Below, piece by piece: positions 1 to 8,673 of a DNA stretch of 64,000 bases (the first letter of the stretch is position 1; the number at the start of each line of letters is the position of its first letter). Position numbers and translations under genes: made by a program. The notes below the pieces were generated by a model. The model worked only from the letters and a program-made list of their open reading frames with translations. It did not search any database and had not been told where the DNA came from. The stretch lies in assembly GCA_002166865.1 (NCBI GenBank), contig NHTQ01000005.1:124001-188000 (forward strand). Direction: 5' to 3'. The stretch comes from Rhodobacteraceae bacterium WFHF2C18 (GTDB taxonomy: Bacteria; Pseudomonadota; Alphaproteobacteria; Rhodobacterales; Rhodobacteraceae).

Positions 1-222
1 GTCCTCGCCAAGGGCCTTGCGCACCTTGTCGGTCAGGCCGAAGAAACGCCTGCCGATCATTTCCGGGTCTGCGTCGGTTTCGATTGTGAAGATGAGTCTG
101 ATTTCCTCTTCATCCTCGTCAATTTCAATGGACTCCAGCCGAACATCCCGGATCACGCCCGGCTCGAAGCGATCGATGATCGCGCACCTGACCCGTTCCT
201 TCAGATTGTTGTCGACTTGCAT
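1..222 (-). CDS. Hypothetical acidic protein, 3' end cut by window edge
   Basis: An open frame of 74 codons reads leftward from an ATG at 222 and is still open at base 1, so the C-terminus lies outside the window. A good ribosome binding site (GGGAGG) sits about 7 bases before the ATG. The visible protein begins MQVDNNLKERVRCAIIDRF and has an acidic run (EIDEDEEEIR) around residues 32-41. I do not recognise a family, and no membrane segment or signal peptide is visible. It lies 138 bp downstream of sthA on the same strand and could be co-transcribed or have its own promoter. Confidence 0.6.
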   Translation of the reverse strand, partial: MQVDNNLKERVRCAIIDRFEPGVIRDVRLESIEIDEDEEEIRLIFTIETDADPEMIGRRFFGLTDKVRKALGED

Positions 223-360
223 TTCGCGGCCTCCCGTCAGGCAGATATTGCACCAACCTGCGGCGATGGACCAGTGGGTGCAGGCAAGGTGTGAATATTC
301 AGTTAAGATTTGAATCCCGGATGTCACACCCGTTGCGATGTTGGCCTCACGTCAATTCGC

Positions 361-1824
361 CTACTTGGACTCTGACAGTTGCGTATTGATGTCCTCGCGC
401 TTGACCTTGTATTCCTCGGGGATCGGCATGCGGTTGAAGGCGTCCAGCCCGGCGATCTTGTAGGCCTCGGCCAGCGTGGGGTAGTTGAAGGTGTTCTGCA
501 CGAAGTAGTCCACCGTTCCCTTCAGGTTCAGGACCGCTTGGGCGATGTGGATGAGTTCGGTCGCGCCCTCGCCCACGATCTGCACGCCGAGCACGCGGCG
601 CGTCTTGAGGCTGAACAGCATCTTCAGCATGCCGTGCTCCAGCCCCATGATGTGGCCGCGGCTGGTTTCGCGGAACCGGGCGACGCCGACCTCGTAGGGG
701 ATGCCGCGTTCCTGCATCTCTTCCTCGGACATGCCGCAGGTGGAGATCTCGGGCACCGAGTAGATGCCGTAGGGAAACCACGGGCTTTCGGGCAGGGTGG
801 GGGTATCCAGCGCGTGGCAGGCCGCGACCCGGCCCTGTTGCAGCGAGGTCGAGGCGAGGCTGGGGTGCCCGATCACGTCGCCGGCGGCATAGATGTGCGG
901 CACCGCCGTCTGGTAGGTCTTGCGATCAACGCCGAGCCGGCCGCGGTGGTCGGTTTCCAGCCCCGCGGCTCCGAGGTCGAGCGTGGCGGTCGCCCCCATG
1001 CGGCCGGCGGCGAAAAGCAGCATCTCGGCGCGCACGTGGCGGCCGTTGGCCATCGAGACCTCGATGTGGGTGCCGGCATCCTCGATGGAGTCGATGGCCG
1101 ATCCCAGGCGCAGGTCGACGCCGTTTTCGCGGATCTGGTGCGTGAATTCCTGGATCAGGGTGCGGTCGATGAAATCGAGGAATGTCTGGCGCGGCTCGAT
1201 CAGCGTGACGTTGACGTCCAGCGCGGAGAACATGGTGGCGTATTCCACCCCGATGACCCCCGCGCCGACCACGATCAGGCTGCGCGGTATCTGGCCCAGT
1301 TCCAGGAACTCGTCGCTGTCCACGATGGTCGTCCCGTTGAACGGAACGCTGTCGGGGCGGTAGGTCCGCGTGCCCGTGGCGATGAGGAAACGATCGGCGG
1401 TCAGGCGCGTGACGTCGCCCGCCTCGGTCGCGACGTCCAGCTCATGGGCGCCGGTGAAGCGCGCCATGCCGCTCAGCGTGTCGACGTGGTTGCGGTTGAA
1501 CTGGTGCTCTAGGATGTCGACCTCGTAGTCCAGCGTCTTGTGCAGCCGCGCCTTGAGGTCCTGTGCCTCGATGTCCGGTTTCACCCGGTAGGAGCGGCCA
1601 TAGAAGCTGCGCTCGCGCCAGCCCGAAAGGTTCAGCACCGTCTCGCGCAGGGTCTTGGAGGGGATCGTGCCAGTGTGCACCGATACCCCGCCCAGCCGGT
1701 CGCGGCGGTCCACGACCAGCACCTTGCGCTTGAGCTTGCCCGCCTGGATCGCCGCCGCGCGGCCGGCGGGGCCCGAGCCGATGACGATCAGGTCGTAGTG
1801 GGTGCGGGCCGGTTTATCGCGCAT
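361..1824 (-). CDS. sthA: Si-specific NAD(P)(+) transhydrogenase (soluble)
   Basis: A 487-residue flavoprotein of the class I pyridine nucleotide-disulfide oxidoreductase family. The FAD-binding GSGPAG is at residues 16-21 and a second nucleotide-binding motif (VVGAGVIGVEYA) is mid-protein. The segment GGVSVHTGTIPSK (45-57) stands where dihydrolipoamide dehydrogenases carry a redox CxxxxC. Both cysteines are absent, which is expected for a soluble transhydrogenase balancing NADH and NADPH rather than a disulfide reductase. The ATG at 1824 was chosen because the GSGPAG motif then sits at the usual distance from the N-terminus; a longer frame to 1893 runs into the upstream gene. The start overlaps the end of the S-formylglutathione hydrolase gene by 11 bases, so the two are probably translationally coupled. 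Confidence 0.85.
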   Translation of the reverse strand: MRDKPARTHYDLIVIGSGPAGRAAAIQAGKLKRKVLVVDRRDRLGGVSVHTGTIPSKTLRETVLNLSGWRERSFYGRSYRVKPDIEAQDLKARLHKTLDYEVDILEHQFNRNHVDTLSGMARFTGAHELDVATEAGDVTRLTADRFLIATGTRTYRPDSVPFNGTTIVDSDEFLELGQIPRSLIVVGAGVIGVEYATMFSALDVNVTLIEPRQTFLDFIDRTLIQEFTHQIRENGVDLRLGSAIDSIEDAGTHIEVSMANGRHVRAEMLLFAAGRMGATATLDLGAAGLETDHRGRLGVDRKTYQTAVPHIYAAGDVIGHPSLASTSLQQGRVAACHALDTPTLPESPWFPYGIYSVPEISTCGMSEEEMQERGIPYEVGVARFRETSRGHIMGLEHGMLKMLFSLKTRRVLGVQIVGEGATELIHIAQAVLNLKGTVDYFVQNTFNYPTLAEAYKIAGLDAFNRMPIPEEYKVKREDINTQLSESK

Positions 1825-2650
1825 GAAGCGCCTCGGCGTGGAAGGCCACGTGATCCTCCATGAAACTGGACACGAAGAAATAGCTGTGGTCATAGCCCGG
1901 CTGCAGCCGGAAGGTGGAGCGCTGCCGCCGCTCGGCCGCGGCGGTTGCCAGGGCTTCGGGTTTCAGCAGGTGGATGAACTGGTCCTCGGTGCCGGTGTCG
2001 ACCAGCACCGGGCCGTCGAAGCCGCGCTCGCGCATCAGCAGGCTGGCGTCGTGCGCGGCCCAGGCCGCTTCGAACTCGTCGCCGAGGTAGGCCGAGAACT
2101 GCTTGCGGCCCCAGTCGCTTTGCGTGGGATTGCAGATGGGCGCGAAGGCCGAAACCGAAGCGTAGCGCCCGGGCAGGGACATCGCCAGCGTCAAGGCGCC
2201 GTGCCCGCCCATGGAATGGCCGGTGATCGCCTGACGCTCCTCGTCCACGGCGAAATTCCGGGTCACGACGCGGGGAAGCTCTTCGGCGACGTAGTCCCAC
2301 ATACGGTAGTGCCGCGCCCAGGGGTTCTGCGTGGCATTCACGTAGAATCCGGCCCCCTGCCCCAGGTCGAAGGCGTCGTCGTCGGCCACGCCCTCGCCGC
2401 GCGGCGAGGTGTCGGGGAAGACGAGGGCGATGCCCATCTCGGCCGCCCAGCCCTGCGCGCCGGCCTTGACCATGGCGTTCTCGTGCGTGCAGGTCAGCCC
2501 GCTGAGATACCAAAGGACCGGCACGGGGCCGTCGCGCGCCTCGGCGGGCAGGAACAGCCCGAATGTCATGTCGCATCCCGTCGCTTCGGAGGCGTGGGTA
2601 TAGACCCCTTGCACCCCGCCGAAACAGGCATTCTCGGATTGGGTTTCCAT
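1814..2650 (-). CDS. fghA: S-formylglutathione hydrolase
   Basis: A 278-residue alpha/beta hydrolase of the esterase D family. It hydrolyses S-formylglutathione to formate and glutathione, the last step of glutathione-dependent formaldehyde oxidation in the cytoplasm. The nucleophile is Ser146 in GHSMGG; YLSGLTCTHENA near residue 48 is the family's oxyanion segment, and the C-terminal YDHSYFF carries the catalytic histidine. Length matches the family (about 276-280). The partner alcohol dehydrogenase (class III) is not in the window. The gene overlaps sthA downstream; coupling to an NAD(P) transhydrogenase is plausible but inferred. Confidence 0.92.
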   Translation of the reverse strand: METQSENACFGGVQGVYTHASEATGCDMTFGLFLPAEARDGPVPVLWYLSGLTCTHENAMVKAGAQGWAAEMGIALVFPDTSPRGEGVADDDAFDLGQGAGFYVNATQNPWARHYRMWDYVAEELPRVVTRNFAVDEERQAITGHSMGGHGALTLAMSLPGRYASVSAFAPICNPTQSDWGRKQFSAYLGDEFEAAWAAHDASLLMRERGFDGPVLVDTGTEDQFIHLLKPEALATAAAERRQRSTFRLQPGYDHSYFFVSSFMEDHVAFHAEALHAR

Positions 2651-2733
2651 CGCGCGGTCCTTTCGCTTTGCGGTGTCTCGCCCCTGCAGTCATCACGGCC
2701 CGGCGGCGGCGCGCAAGCCCGCCGGTGCCGGGA

Positions 2734-3669
2734 TCATCGATAAATCCCCGCCACCCAGCCGATCACCAGCGACACGCTGAGGACCGCAACCGCCGTCGAG
2801 ATGAAAATCGCCGCCGAAACGCGCTGCGGCGCCACGCCGTAGTGCTGCGCCAGCATGTAGATGTTGCCGGCCACGGGCAATGCGGCGGCGGCGATCATCA
2901 CCGCGGCCGGGTAGGGGGCCACGGGAAACAGGACGAGCGCCGACAGGGCCACGGCGGCGGGATGCAGCACCAGTTTGCACAGGCTCAGCCAGCCGGCCAC
3001 TATTGGCCGCTCGGCCGATTTCGAGGCCAGCGAGGCGCCGATGGCGAAGAGCGCGCCGGGCGTGGCCGCGCCGCCCAGAAGCGAGAGGAAGGCATTGAAG
3101 ACCTCCCCGATCGGCAGGCGCAGCCCCGACCAGGCCAGGCCCAGCACGATGGAAACGATCATCGGGTTCTTCAGCAGACCCAGGCCCACGGTGCGCAGGA
3201 TGCGCACCGACATGCGCCCGTCGCGCGCACCGGTGATCAGGATCACCACCAGAGATCCGAAGACGATCAGATCGACCGCCAGGACCAGCATCACCGGGCC
3301 GATCGCCTCGGGGCCCATCAGCAGGGTCAGCATGGGCACGCCCAGAAAGCCCACGTTGCCGATCACCGCGCATTGCGCCTCGATCGCCGCCTCCTCCACG
3401 CTCAACCGGCGGGCGAAGGCGACGATCGAGGCCAGACAATAGACGACCGCCGTGCCCCAGAGGTAGGCCATCACGAAGCGCAGGTCGAAGACCTCGGCCA
3501 GCGAGAGGTTGGCGGCAAAGCGGAACAGCATCGCCGAGAGCGCGAAGTAGAAGACGAACTTGGTCAGCCATGCGGTGGCGTCTTCGGTGAAGAAGCCGGT
3601 GCGCCCGGCCCCGTAGCCCAACCCGATGATCGCGAAGAAGGGCAGCGTCTGCAAAAAGATGTTCAGCAT
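2734..3669 (-). CDS. AEC family transporter (auxin efflux carrier-like permease)
   Basis: A 311-residue integral membrane protein with about ten hydrophobic helices in two halves, typical of the bacterial auxin-efflux-carrier family, which exports or imports small carboxylates such as malate or malonate. The start MLNIFLQTLPFFAIIGLGYG places the first helix at the N-terminus as usual. Conserved features include GNVGFLGVPM in the first half and AIGASLA and PVAGNIYMLA in the second. A longer open frame upstream is out-of-frame with mbfA coding DNA and is rejected. It follows mbfA by 59 bases on the same strand. The substrate cannot be deduced from sequence. Confidence 0.85.
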   Translation of the reverse strand: MLNIFLQTLPFFAIIGLGYGAGRTGFFTEDATAWLTKFVFYFALSAMLFRFAANLSLAEVFDLRFVMAYLWGTAVVYCLASIVAFARRLSVEEAAIEAQCAVIGNVGFLGVPMLTLLMGPEAIGPVMLVLAVDLIVFGSLVVILITGARDGRMSVRILRTVGLGLLKNPMIVSIVLGLAWSGLRLPIGEVFNAFLSLLGGAATPGALFAIGASLASKSAERPIVAGWLSLCKLVLHPAAVALSALVLFPVAPYPAAVMIAAAALPVAGNIYMLAQHYGVAPQRVSAAIFISTAVAVLSVSLVIGWVAGIYR

Positions 3670-3728
3670 CGCAGGCGTGTTAGCACGCCCTCCCGTCCGG
3701 TCAATCGTTGGGGCCGGTGCGGTGGCCG

Positions 3729-4706
3729 TCAGCCGCTGCCGATCAGCACCCCCGCGGCAAAGACCAGCGCCCCGCCGAGCACCACCTGGAATGTGGCGCG
3801 CAGGAACGGCGTCTGCATGTAGCGGTTCTGGATCCAGGCGATGGCCCAGAGTTCGATGAAGACGACGATCACCGCGATGGCCGTCGCGGTCCAGAAAGCG
3901 GGGATCAGGTAGGGCAGGGCATGGCCCAGGCCGCCCAGCGTGGTCATCACGCCCGAGGCCAGCCCGCGCTTGAGCGGGCTGCCGCGGCCCGAAATCTCGC
4001 CGTCGTCCGAGGCGGCCTCGGTGAATCCCATGGAGATCCCCGCACCGACGCTGGCGGCCAGGCCGACGAGGAACGTGGTCCAGGTGTCCTGCGTGGCGAA
4101 GGCGGTGGCGAAGATCGGCGCCAAGGTGCTGACCGAGCCGTCCATGAGCCCGGCCAGGCCGGGCTGGACCCATGTCAGGACGAATTGCCGGTGCGAGGTT
4201 TCGGCCTCGGTCGCGATGGCCGCGCCGTCCAGGTGCCGCGCTTGCAGTTCGGCGGCGCGGTCCTGGTGGCCGGCTTCCGCCGCGGCCAGATCCCCCAGCA
4301 GCTTGCGCGTGGCCGCGTCCGAGGTGCGCTGTGCCGCCTTGAGGTAGAAGCGTTCGGCATCGCGTTCCATCGCGGCGGCCTCGGCGCGGATGCGGTCGAT
4401 CCCGAGGTTCTCCATCAGCCAGACGGGCCGGCGCGCATAGTAGCCGGCCACGTGTTCGCGGCGGATGAGCGGTATCACCGCCCCGAACCGCCGTTCGTGC
4501 AGGTCGATCAGGGCCTGGCGGTGGCTGTCTTCCTCGGCGGCCATGCCATCGAAGAGCCGGGCGGTATCGGGGTAGTCGGGGCGCAGCGTCTCGGCGTAGG
4601 TCCGGTAGATGCGGGCGTCGTCCTCCTCTGACGAGATGGCCAGGGCGAGGATTTCCTGCTCGCTCAGGTCCGAGAAGCGCCGGCGCGATATTGCTCCGGG
4701 GATCAT
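3729..4706 (-). CDS. mbfA: Membrane-bound ferritin MbfA (ferritin-like + VIT1/CCC1 iron exporter)
   Basis: A 325-residue two-domain protein. Residues 1-165 are a rubrerythrin/ferritin-like di-iron domain with EE near 27-28, an ExxH (E59, H62) and a second ExxH in AEAGHQDR. The C-terminal half is a VIT1/CCC1-type membrane domain with GLMDGSVSTLAPIFA and SMGFTEAASDDG. In Bradyrhizobium and Agrobacterium MbfA exports ferrous iron and protects against peroxide and acid stress. The ATG at 4706 is preferred over a TTG at 4721 because GGAAGG lies 7 bases upstream. A near-ideal Irr box starts 14 bases upstream, which strongly supports the identification and implies repression by Irr when iron is low. 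Confidence 0.9.
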   Translation of the reverse strand: MIPGAISRRRFSDLSEQEILALAISSEEDDARIYRTYAETLRPDYPDTARLFDGMAAEEDSHRQALIDLHERRFGAVIPLIRREHVAGYYARRPVWLMENLGIDRIRAEAAAMERDAERFYLKAAQRTSDAATRKLLGDLAAAEAGHQDRAAELQARHLDGAAIATEAETSHRQFVLTWVQPGLAGLMDGSVSTLAPIFATAFATQDTWTTFLVGLAASVGAGISMGFTEAASDDGEISGRGSPLKRGLASGVMTTLGGLGHALPYLIPAFWTATAIAVIVVFIELWAIAWIQNRYMQTPFLRATFQVVLGGALVFAAGVLIGSG

Positions 4707-4719
4707 GGGCTTGCCTTCC

Positions 4720-4740
4720 AATTTAGAACAATTCTAAATT
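4720..4740. promoter_or_regulatory. Iron control element (Irr box) upstream of mbfA
   Basis: A perfect 9-bp inverted repeat: AATTTAGAA (4720-4728), spacer CAA, TTCTAAATT (4732-4740). This matches the Irr-binding ICE consensus of Rhizobiales and Rhodobacterales (TTTAGAA-N3-TTCTAAA). It ends 14 bp before the mbfA ATG, so bound Irr would block transcription or the promoter itself. The AT-rich palindrome stands out in GC-rich DNA. Confidence 0.88.
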
Positions 4741-4799
4741 ATAGGCCATTGCGCAAGGGCCGCAAGGCCCGCAGTCTCGCTGCCGGCGATCGGCGGAAA

Positions 4800-4815
4800 T
4801 GAACCGATCGGTTCA
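4800..4815. promoter_or_regulatory. Candidate TetR-family operator (16-bp palindrome)
   Basis: TGAACCGATCGGTTCA is a perfect 16-bp palindrome in the divergent mbfA/tetR intergenic region, about 113 bp before the TetR-family start. TetR/AcrR proteins usually bind such palindromes near their own gene, so autoregulation is the likely role. This is inferred from position and symmetry only. Confidence 0.55.
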
Positions 4816-4928
4816 CCGGCGGCTTGCGCACGGCACCGGCGCATTCTAGATCCCTTGCCTCGGGCCGCGATCCGGCGCGCTTGCCGGACCGGGGGCGGCG
4901 CGACTAGACTGATCCGGGGAGGACCGGC

Positions 4929-5546
4929 ATGACGGCGATGACCGCGGAAATCAAGAAAGGGCGGAAGTTCGACCAGGTGCTGGAGGGGGCGCGCAGCGTC
5001 TTTCTGCGCGACGGTTTCGAGGGCGCCAGCGTGGACGAGATCGCCCGCGCCGCAGGCGTGTCCAAGGCGACGCTCTACAGCTACTTCCCCGACAAGCGCC
5101 TGCTGTTTTCCGAGGTGGCCCGGATCGAGTGCAACCGCCAGGCGCAGGAGGCGCTGGAGGTCATCGACGTCACCGCCCCGGTCGAGGTGGTCCTGCGCCA
5201 GGCCGCCGACCGGTTCGTGCGCTTCTTCCTGTCGGATTTCGGCCAGCAGGTCTTTCGCATCTGCGTGTCCGAATCCTACCGCTTCCCGGAACTGGGGCGG
5301 CGGTTCTACGACTCCGGGCCGGCGCTTGCCCGCGAGCGGTTGAGCGAGTTGCTCAGGCCCTATGTGGACCGCGGCGTGCTGCGTATCGATGACATGGATC
5401 TTGCCGCCAATCAGTTCGGCGAACTGTGCAAGAGCGACCTTTTCGTGCGCTGCCTCTGTGGCGTCTGCGGCGAGGTCGAGGAATCCGACATCGCCCGCGT
5501 TGTGGACGGTGCGGTAGAGATGTTCCTGGCGCGCTACCGGGCTTGA
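4929..5546 (+). CDS. TetR/AcrR family transcriptional regulator
   Basis: A 205-residue regulator. The N-terminal helix-turn-helix spans about residues 15-62, with the family signature GASVDEIARAAGVSKATLYSYF. The C-terminal domain (about 75-205) resembles AcrR-type ligand-binding domains, with VRFFLSDFGQQVFRICVSESYRFPELG matching the TetR_C_7-like pattern. The start is supported by GGGGAGG 6 bases upstream. It is transcribed away from mbfA. The likely operator is the palindrome at 4800-4815. Its ligand and other targets are unknown. Confidence 0.88.
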   Translation: MTAMTAEIKKGRKFDQVLEGARSVFLRDGFEGASVDEIARAAGVSKATLYSYFPDKRLLFSEVARIECNRQAQEALEVIDVTAPVEVVLRQAADRFVRFFLSDFGQQVFRICVSESYRFPELGRRFYDSGPALARERLSELLRPYVDRGVLRIDDMDLAANQFGELCKSDLFVRCLCGVCGEVEESDIARVVDGAVEMFLARYRA

Positions 5547-5578
5547 AGCGAGTCCCGGATGATCGGATCGCCCCGGGC

Positions 5579-5628
5579 GGCCGAAGGGGATACATCGGCG
5601 GCTTGCACCCGGCCCCGGCCCTTCGGCC
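5579..5628. terminator. Inverted repeat between convergent tetR and tyrB genes
   Basis: GGCCGAAGGG (5579-5588) and CCCTTCGGCC (5619-5628) form a perfect 10-bp inverted repeat with a 30-base loop that is itself GC-rich. It lies between two convergent stop codons. There is no T run, so it is only a weak candidate for a bidirectional terminator. Confidence 0.3.
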
Positions 5629-5667
5629 AGCGCCGGAGGGTATCGGGGGGCGCGGCCGGGCGGCCCG

Positions 5668-6852
5668 TCAGCCGCCCACGTCGATGATCGCTTGCGCCAG
5701 CTTGGGCACGGTTTCGGTGTTCAGGCCGGCGACATTGATGCGGCTGTCGCCCACCATGTAGACGCCGTGTTCCTCGCGCAGGCGCGCGACCACCTCGGGC
5801 GAAAGCCCCAGCCGCGAGAACATGCCGCGGTGCTGCGCGATGAAGCCGAAGCGGTCCGAGCCCGACAGCCGGCGCAGGTCCTCGGCCAGTTGCTCGCGCA
5901 GGGCCAGCATGCCGGTGCGCACCTCTTCCAGTTCCGCCTGCCAGTCGGCGCGCAGCGCGTCGTCGGTCAGCACGATCGAGACCAGCCGCGCCCCGTGATC
6001 GGGCGGAAACGAGAAATTCTGGCGATTGAGGTGCTGCAGATTGCCCTGGGCCACCGCGCGCAGGCCCTTGTCCTGGGCCACCGCCATCAAAAGGCCGGTG
6101 CGCTCGCGGTAGATGCCGAAGTTCTTGGAACAGCTGGCCGCGATCAGCGTCTCGGGGCAGGCGCCGGCCACCGCGCGGGTGACGGCCGCGTCGGCCTCCA
6201 GCCCGTCGCCGAACCCCTGGTAGGCGATGTCGATCATCGGCACGGCGCCGGCGCGGTTCATCGCCTCGATCACCTCGTGCACCTGCGTCAGGGTCAGGTT
6301 GGCGCCCGTGGGGTTGTGGCAGCAGCCGTGCAGCAGCACGATGTCGCCCTTCTTCAGCGCGTCGAGGTCGTCCATCATGCCCGCGAAATCCACCCCGCCG
6401 GTGGCGCTGTCGAAATAGCGGTAGGTGACCGTCTCCATTCCCAGGTGCTTGAGGATGCTCAGGTGGTTTGGCCAAGTGGGATCGGACACGAAGACCCGCG
6501 CGCCCGGTTCGGCCATCCGTACCAGTTCGAAGGCCTGGCGCACCGCGCCGGTGCCGCCCGGGGTTGCCACGGCCGCGACTTGATCGCGGTCGACCACGCC
6601 GTCGAGCACCAGGTCCACCATGGCGTCCGCGAAGGCCGGGTCGCCGGCCAGGCCGGTGTAGGCCTTGGTGGTCTCCTCCTCCCACCAGCGGCGCTCGGCC
6701 GCCTTGATCGCGCGCATGATCGGGGTCACGCCGGCGGCGTTGCGGTAGACGCCGACGCCGAGGTCGATCTTGTCCTCCCGCGGGTCGGCCTTGTAGGCCT
6801 GCATCAGCTGGAGGATCTTGTCGGCGGGTTGTTCGTGCAGGTTGTTGAGCAT
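5668..6852 (-). CDS. tyrB: Aromatic amino acid / aspartate aminotransferase (class I)
   Basis: A 394-residue PLP enzyme of the AspC/TyrB subgroup, the same size as E. coli AspC (396). The PLP lysine is K243 in ASCSKNFGIYRER; HNPTGAN (179-185) and the C-terminal DSRINVAGL holding the carboxylate-binding arginine are all present. It should transfer amino groups between glutamate/2-oxoglutarate and aromatic or dicarboxylic amino acids. Two adjacent ATGs (6855 and 6852) overlap the stop of the sulfurtransferase gene. The second has better spacing from GGAGAGG and is used here. The two genes form a tightly coupled pair. Confidence 0.88.
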   Translation of the reverse strand: MLNNLHEQPADKILQLMQAYKADPREDKIDLGVGVYRNAAGVTPIMRAIKAAERRWWEEETTKAYTGLAGDPAFADAMVDLVLDGVVDRDQVAAVATPGGTGAVRQAFELVRMAEPGARVFVSDPTWPNHLSILKHLGMETVTYRYFDSATGGVDFAGMMDDLDALKKGDIVLLHGCCHNPTGANLTLTQVHEVIEAMNRAGAVPMIDIAYQGFGDGLEADAAVTRAVAGACPETLIAASCSKNFGIYRERTGLLMAVAQDKGLRAVAQGNLQHLNRQNFSFPPDHGARLVSIVLTDDALRADWQAELEEVRTGMLALREQLAEDLRRLSGSDRFGFIAQHRGMFSRLGLSPEVVARLREEHGVYMVGDSRINVAGLNTETVPKLAQAIIDVGG

Positions 6853-7709
6853 CATGCCTCTCCGGTCTCGACGGGCAGGCTGGGGAAGGCGCCCCATTCG
6901 GTCCAGGATCCGTCGTAGAGCGCGTGGTCCCATCTGCCCAGTCGGGCCAGCGCCAGATTGATGATCGCGGCCGTCACGCCCGAGCCGCAGGTGGTGATGG
7001 CGGGCTTGTCCAGATCGGCGCCGGCGGCCTCGAACGCGGCGCGCAGCTCCCCGGGCGCCTTCAGGGTGCCGTCCTCGTTCAGAAGGCTGCGGTAGGGCAC
7101 GTTCTTCGAGCCCGGGATGTGACCGGCGCGCAGCCCCTCGCGCGGCTCGGGCTCCGCGCCCTTGAAACGGCCGGGCGCGCGCGCGTCGAGGATTTCCTGG
7201 TCGCCCAGCTTCACCGCGGCCGAGACCTGCGTGACGTCGCGGACCATGTGGTTCTGGCGGCGCGCGGTCATGTGCCGGTCGCGCACCATCGGTGGCAGAT
7301 CCTCCATCGGGCGCCCCTCGGCCTGCCACTTGGGCAGGCCGCCGTCCAGCACCGCCACGTCCGCGTGGCCCATCAGCTTGAACATCCACCAGACCCGGGC
7401 GGCTGAGTAGAGGCCCCTGCTGTCGTAGACCACCACCTGGTGGCCGTCGCCCACGCCCAGGGCGCGCATGCGGCTCATGAATTTCTCGGGCGGCGGCGCC
7501 ATGTGCGGAAGCTCCGAGCGGTGATCGGCCACTTCGTCGATATCGAAAAAGCGCGCGCCGGGGATGTGCGCGGCCGCGTATTCGGCGCGGGCATCGCGGC
7601 CCTCGTCCGGCATGTGCCAGCTGCCGTCCAGGATCCGCAGGTCGGGATCCTTCAGGTGCTGGGCCAGCCAGTCGGTTGAGACAAGCGTCTTCGGATCGTC
7701 TTGAGCCAT
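6852..7709 (-). CDS. sseA: 3-mercaptopyruvate sulfurtransferase
   Basis: A 285-residue tandem rhodanese protein. The N-terminal inactive rhodanese domain covers about 8-135 and the C-terminal active domain about 160-285. Catalytic Cys241 lies in CGSGVTA, the loop sequence typical of mercaptopyruvate sulfurtransferases rather than thiosulfate rhodaneses. It transfers sulfur from 3-mercaptopyruvate to a thiol acceptor or cyanide. The ATG at 7709 is used; an upstream extension is basic and proline-rich with no family match. It overlaps the start of the aminotransferase gene. Mercaptopyruvate is the transamination product of cysteine, so the pairing with an aspartate-type aminotransferase suggests a joint cysteine-to-pyruvate route. 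Confidence 0.9.
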   Translation of the reverse strand: MAQDDPKTLVSTDWLAQHLKDPDLRILDGSWHMPDEGRDARAEYAAAHIPGARFFDIDEVADHRSELPHMAPPPEKFMSRMRALGVGDGHQVVVYDSRGLYSAARVWWMFKLMGHADVAVLDGGLPKWQAEGRPMEDLPPMVRDRHMTARRQNHMVRDVTQVSAAVKLGDQEILDARAPGRFKGAEPEPREGLRAGHIPGSKNVPYRSLLNEDGTLKAPGELRAAFEAAGADLDKPAITTCGSGVTAAIINLALARLGRWDHALYDGSWTEWGAFPSLPVETGEA

Positions 7710-7778
7710 CAGTGCCCCCGGCGGTTGTCGCGCATCATGCCTAGCGCGCGGGCCGGCGAAGGGCAAGAGCGCCGCCGG

Positions 7779-8063
7779 TTACCGCCGGGCCAGGGCATGC
7801 CCCGCGGCCCCGGCCGCCGCCTGCAGCGCCGCGCCGGCAAGCCCGCCGGCCAGCACCGCGGCGGCCAGAACGCCGCTGTCGCCCCCGCCCAGAAGCGCCC
7901 CGGCCACGTCCGGGCCCAGCCACAAGACCCCCTGGCGGCCCAGCCAGCCGCCCAGAAGCCCCAGGGCGGCGTCGGCGCCGAATCCCAGGCTCAGCCCGCG
8001 CAGCAGCCCACCGCACAGGATACCGGCGAAGGCCCCCGCGATCAGGCAGATCAGCAGTTCCAT
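7779..8063 (-). CDS. Small glycine/alanine-rich membrane protein
   Basis: A 94-residue protein with an N-terminal hydrophobic stretch (MELLICLIAGAFAGILCGG) and two further glycine/alanine-rich hydrophobic segments, resembling the GlsB/YeaQ-type small membrane proteins in layout. I cannot assign a function. It begins 5 bases after the smpB stop codon and is likely co-transcribed with it. The high glycine/alanine content makes a chance open frame possible in GC-rich DNA, but position and hydrophobic periodicity favour a real gene. Confidence 0.6.
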   Translation of the reverse strand: MELLICLIAGAFAGILCGGLLRGLSLGFGADAALGLLGGWLGRQGVLWLGPDVAGALLGGGDSGVLAAAVLAGGLAGAALQAAAGAAGHALARR

Positions 8064-8067
8064 CGCC

Positions 8068-8544
8068 TCAGCCGTGTTCCTTGAGCAGGCGCTGCTTATG
8101 GCGCTGCCAGTCGCGCTTGGCCTCGGTCTCGCGCTTGTCGGCCTTCCGCTTGCCCTTGCCGATGCCGATCTTCAGCTTGGCGATGCCCTTGTGATTGAAG
8201 TACAGCACCATGGGCACCAGTGCCATGCCCTTGCGTTCGCTGGCCTGTGCCAGCCGCGCCAGCTCCTTCTTGGAGACCAGCAGCTTGCGCTTGCGCCGTT
8301 CCTCGTGAGGGAACATCTTGGCCTGCTGGTAGGGCGCGATGGAGGCATTGACCAGCCACAGTTCGCCGTCCTCGACGATGGCGTAACTCTCGGCGATGTT
8401 GGCGCCGCCCTCGCGGAGGGATTTCACCTCGGAACCCTGGAGCACCATGCCGCACTCGATGTCGTCCTCGATGGCGTAATCGAAGCGCGCGCGCCGGTTC
8501 TCGGCCACGACCTTGTAGTTGGGATTGTCCTTGGGCTTTGCCAT
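8068..8544 (-). CDS. smpB: SsrA-binding protein SmpB
   Basis: A 158-residue RNA-binding protein of trans-translation. It delivers tmRNA to stalled ribosomes. The conserved core [31 protein letters not shown] and [16 protein letters not shown] is present, and the basic C-terminal tail ([19 protein letters not shown]) is the part that enters the mRNA channel. Length is typical (about 155-160). The tmRNA gene ssrA is not in this window. It is divergent from the sodium channel gene. Confidence 0.96.
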   Translation of the reverse strand: MAKPKDNPNYKVVAENRRARFDYAIEDDIECGMVLQGSEVKSLREGGANIAESYAIVEDGELWLVNASIAPYQQAKMFPHEERRKRKLLVSKKELARLAQASERKGMALVPMVLYFNHKGIAKLKIGIGKGKRKADKRETEAKRDWQRHKQRLLKEHG

Positions 8545-8673
8545 TGCGGTGTCCTAGCCGGGCGGGCGGGCGCTGTCCAGCGGCGGCACAGGTCTACGCG
8601 CGCCGCGCCCTTGCACACCGCCGCCCCTGCGCCGATATCACACGCAATCCGATCGGAACAAAGGGACAGATAC

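Noticed and set aside
379..1512. 377-codon plus-strand frame inside sthA
   Set aside because: It is an antisense frame of a clear flavoprotein gene; GC-rich DNA keeps such frames open.
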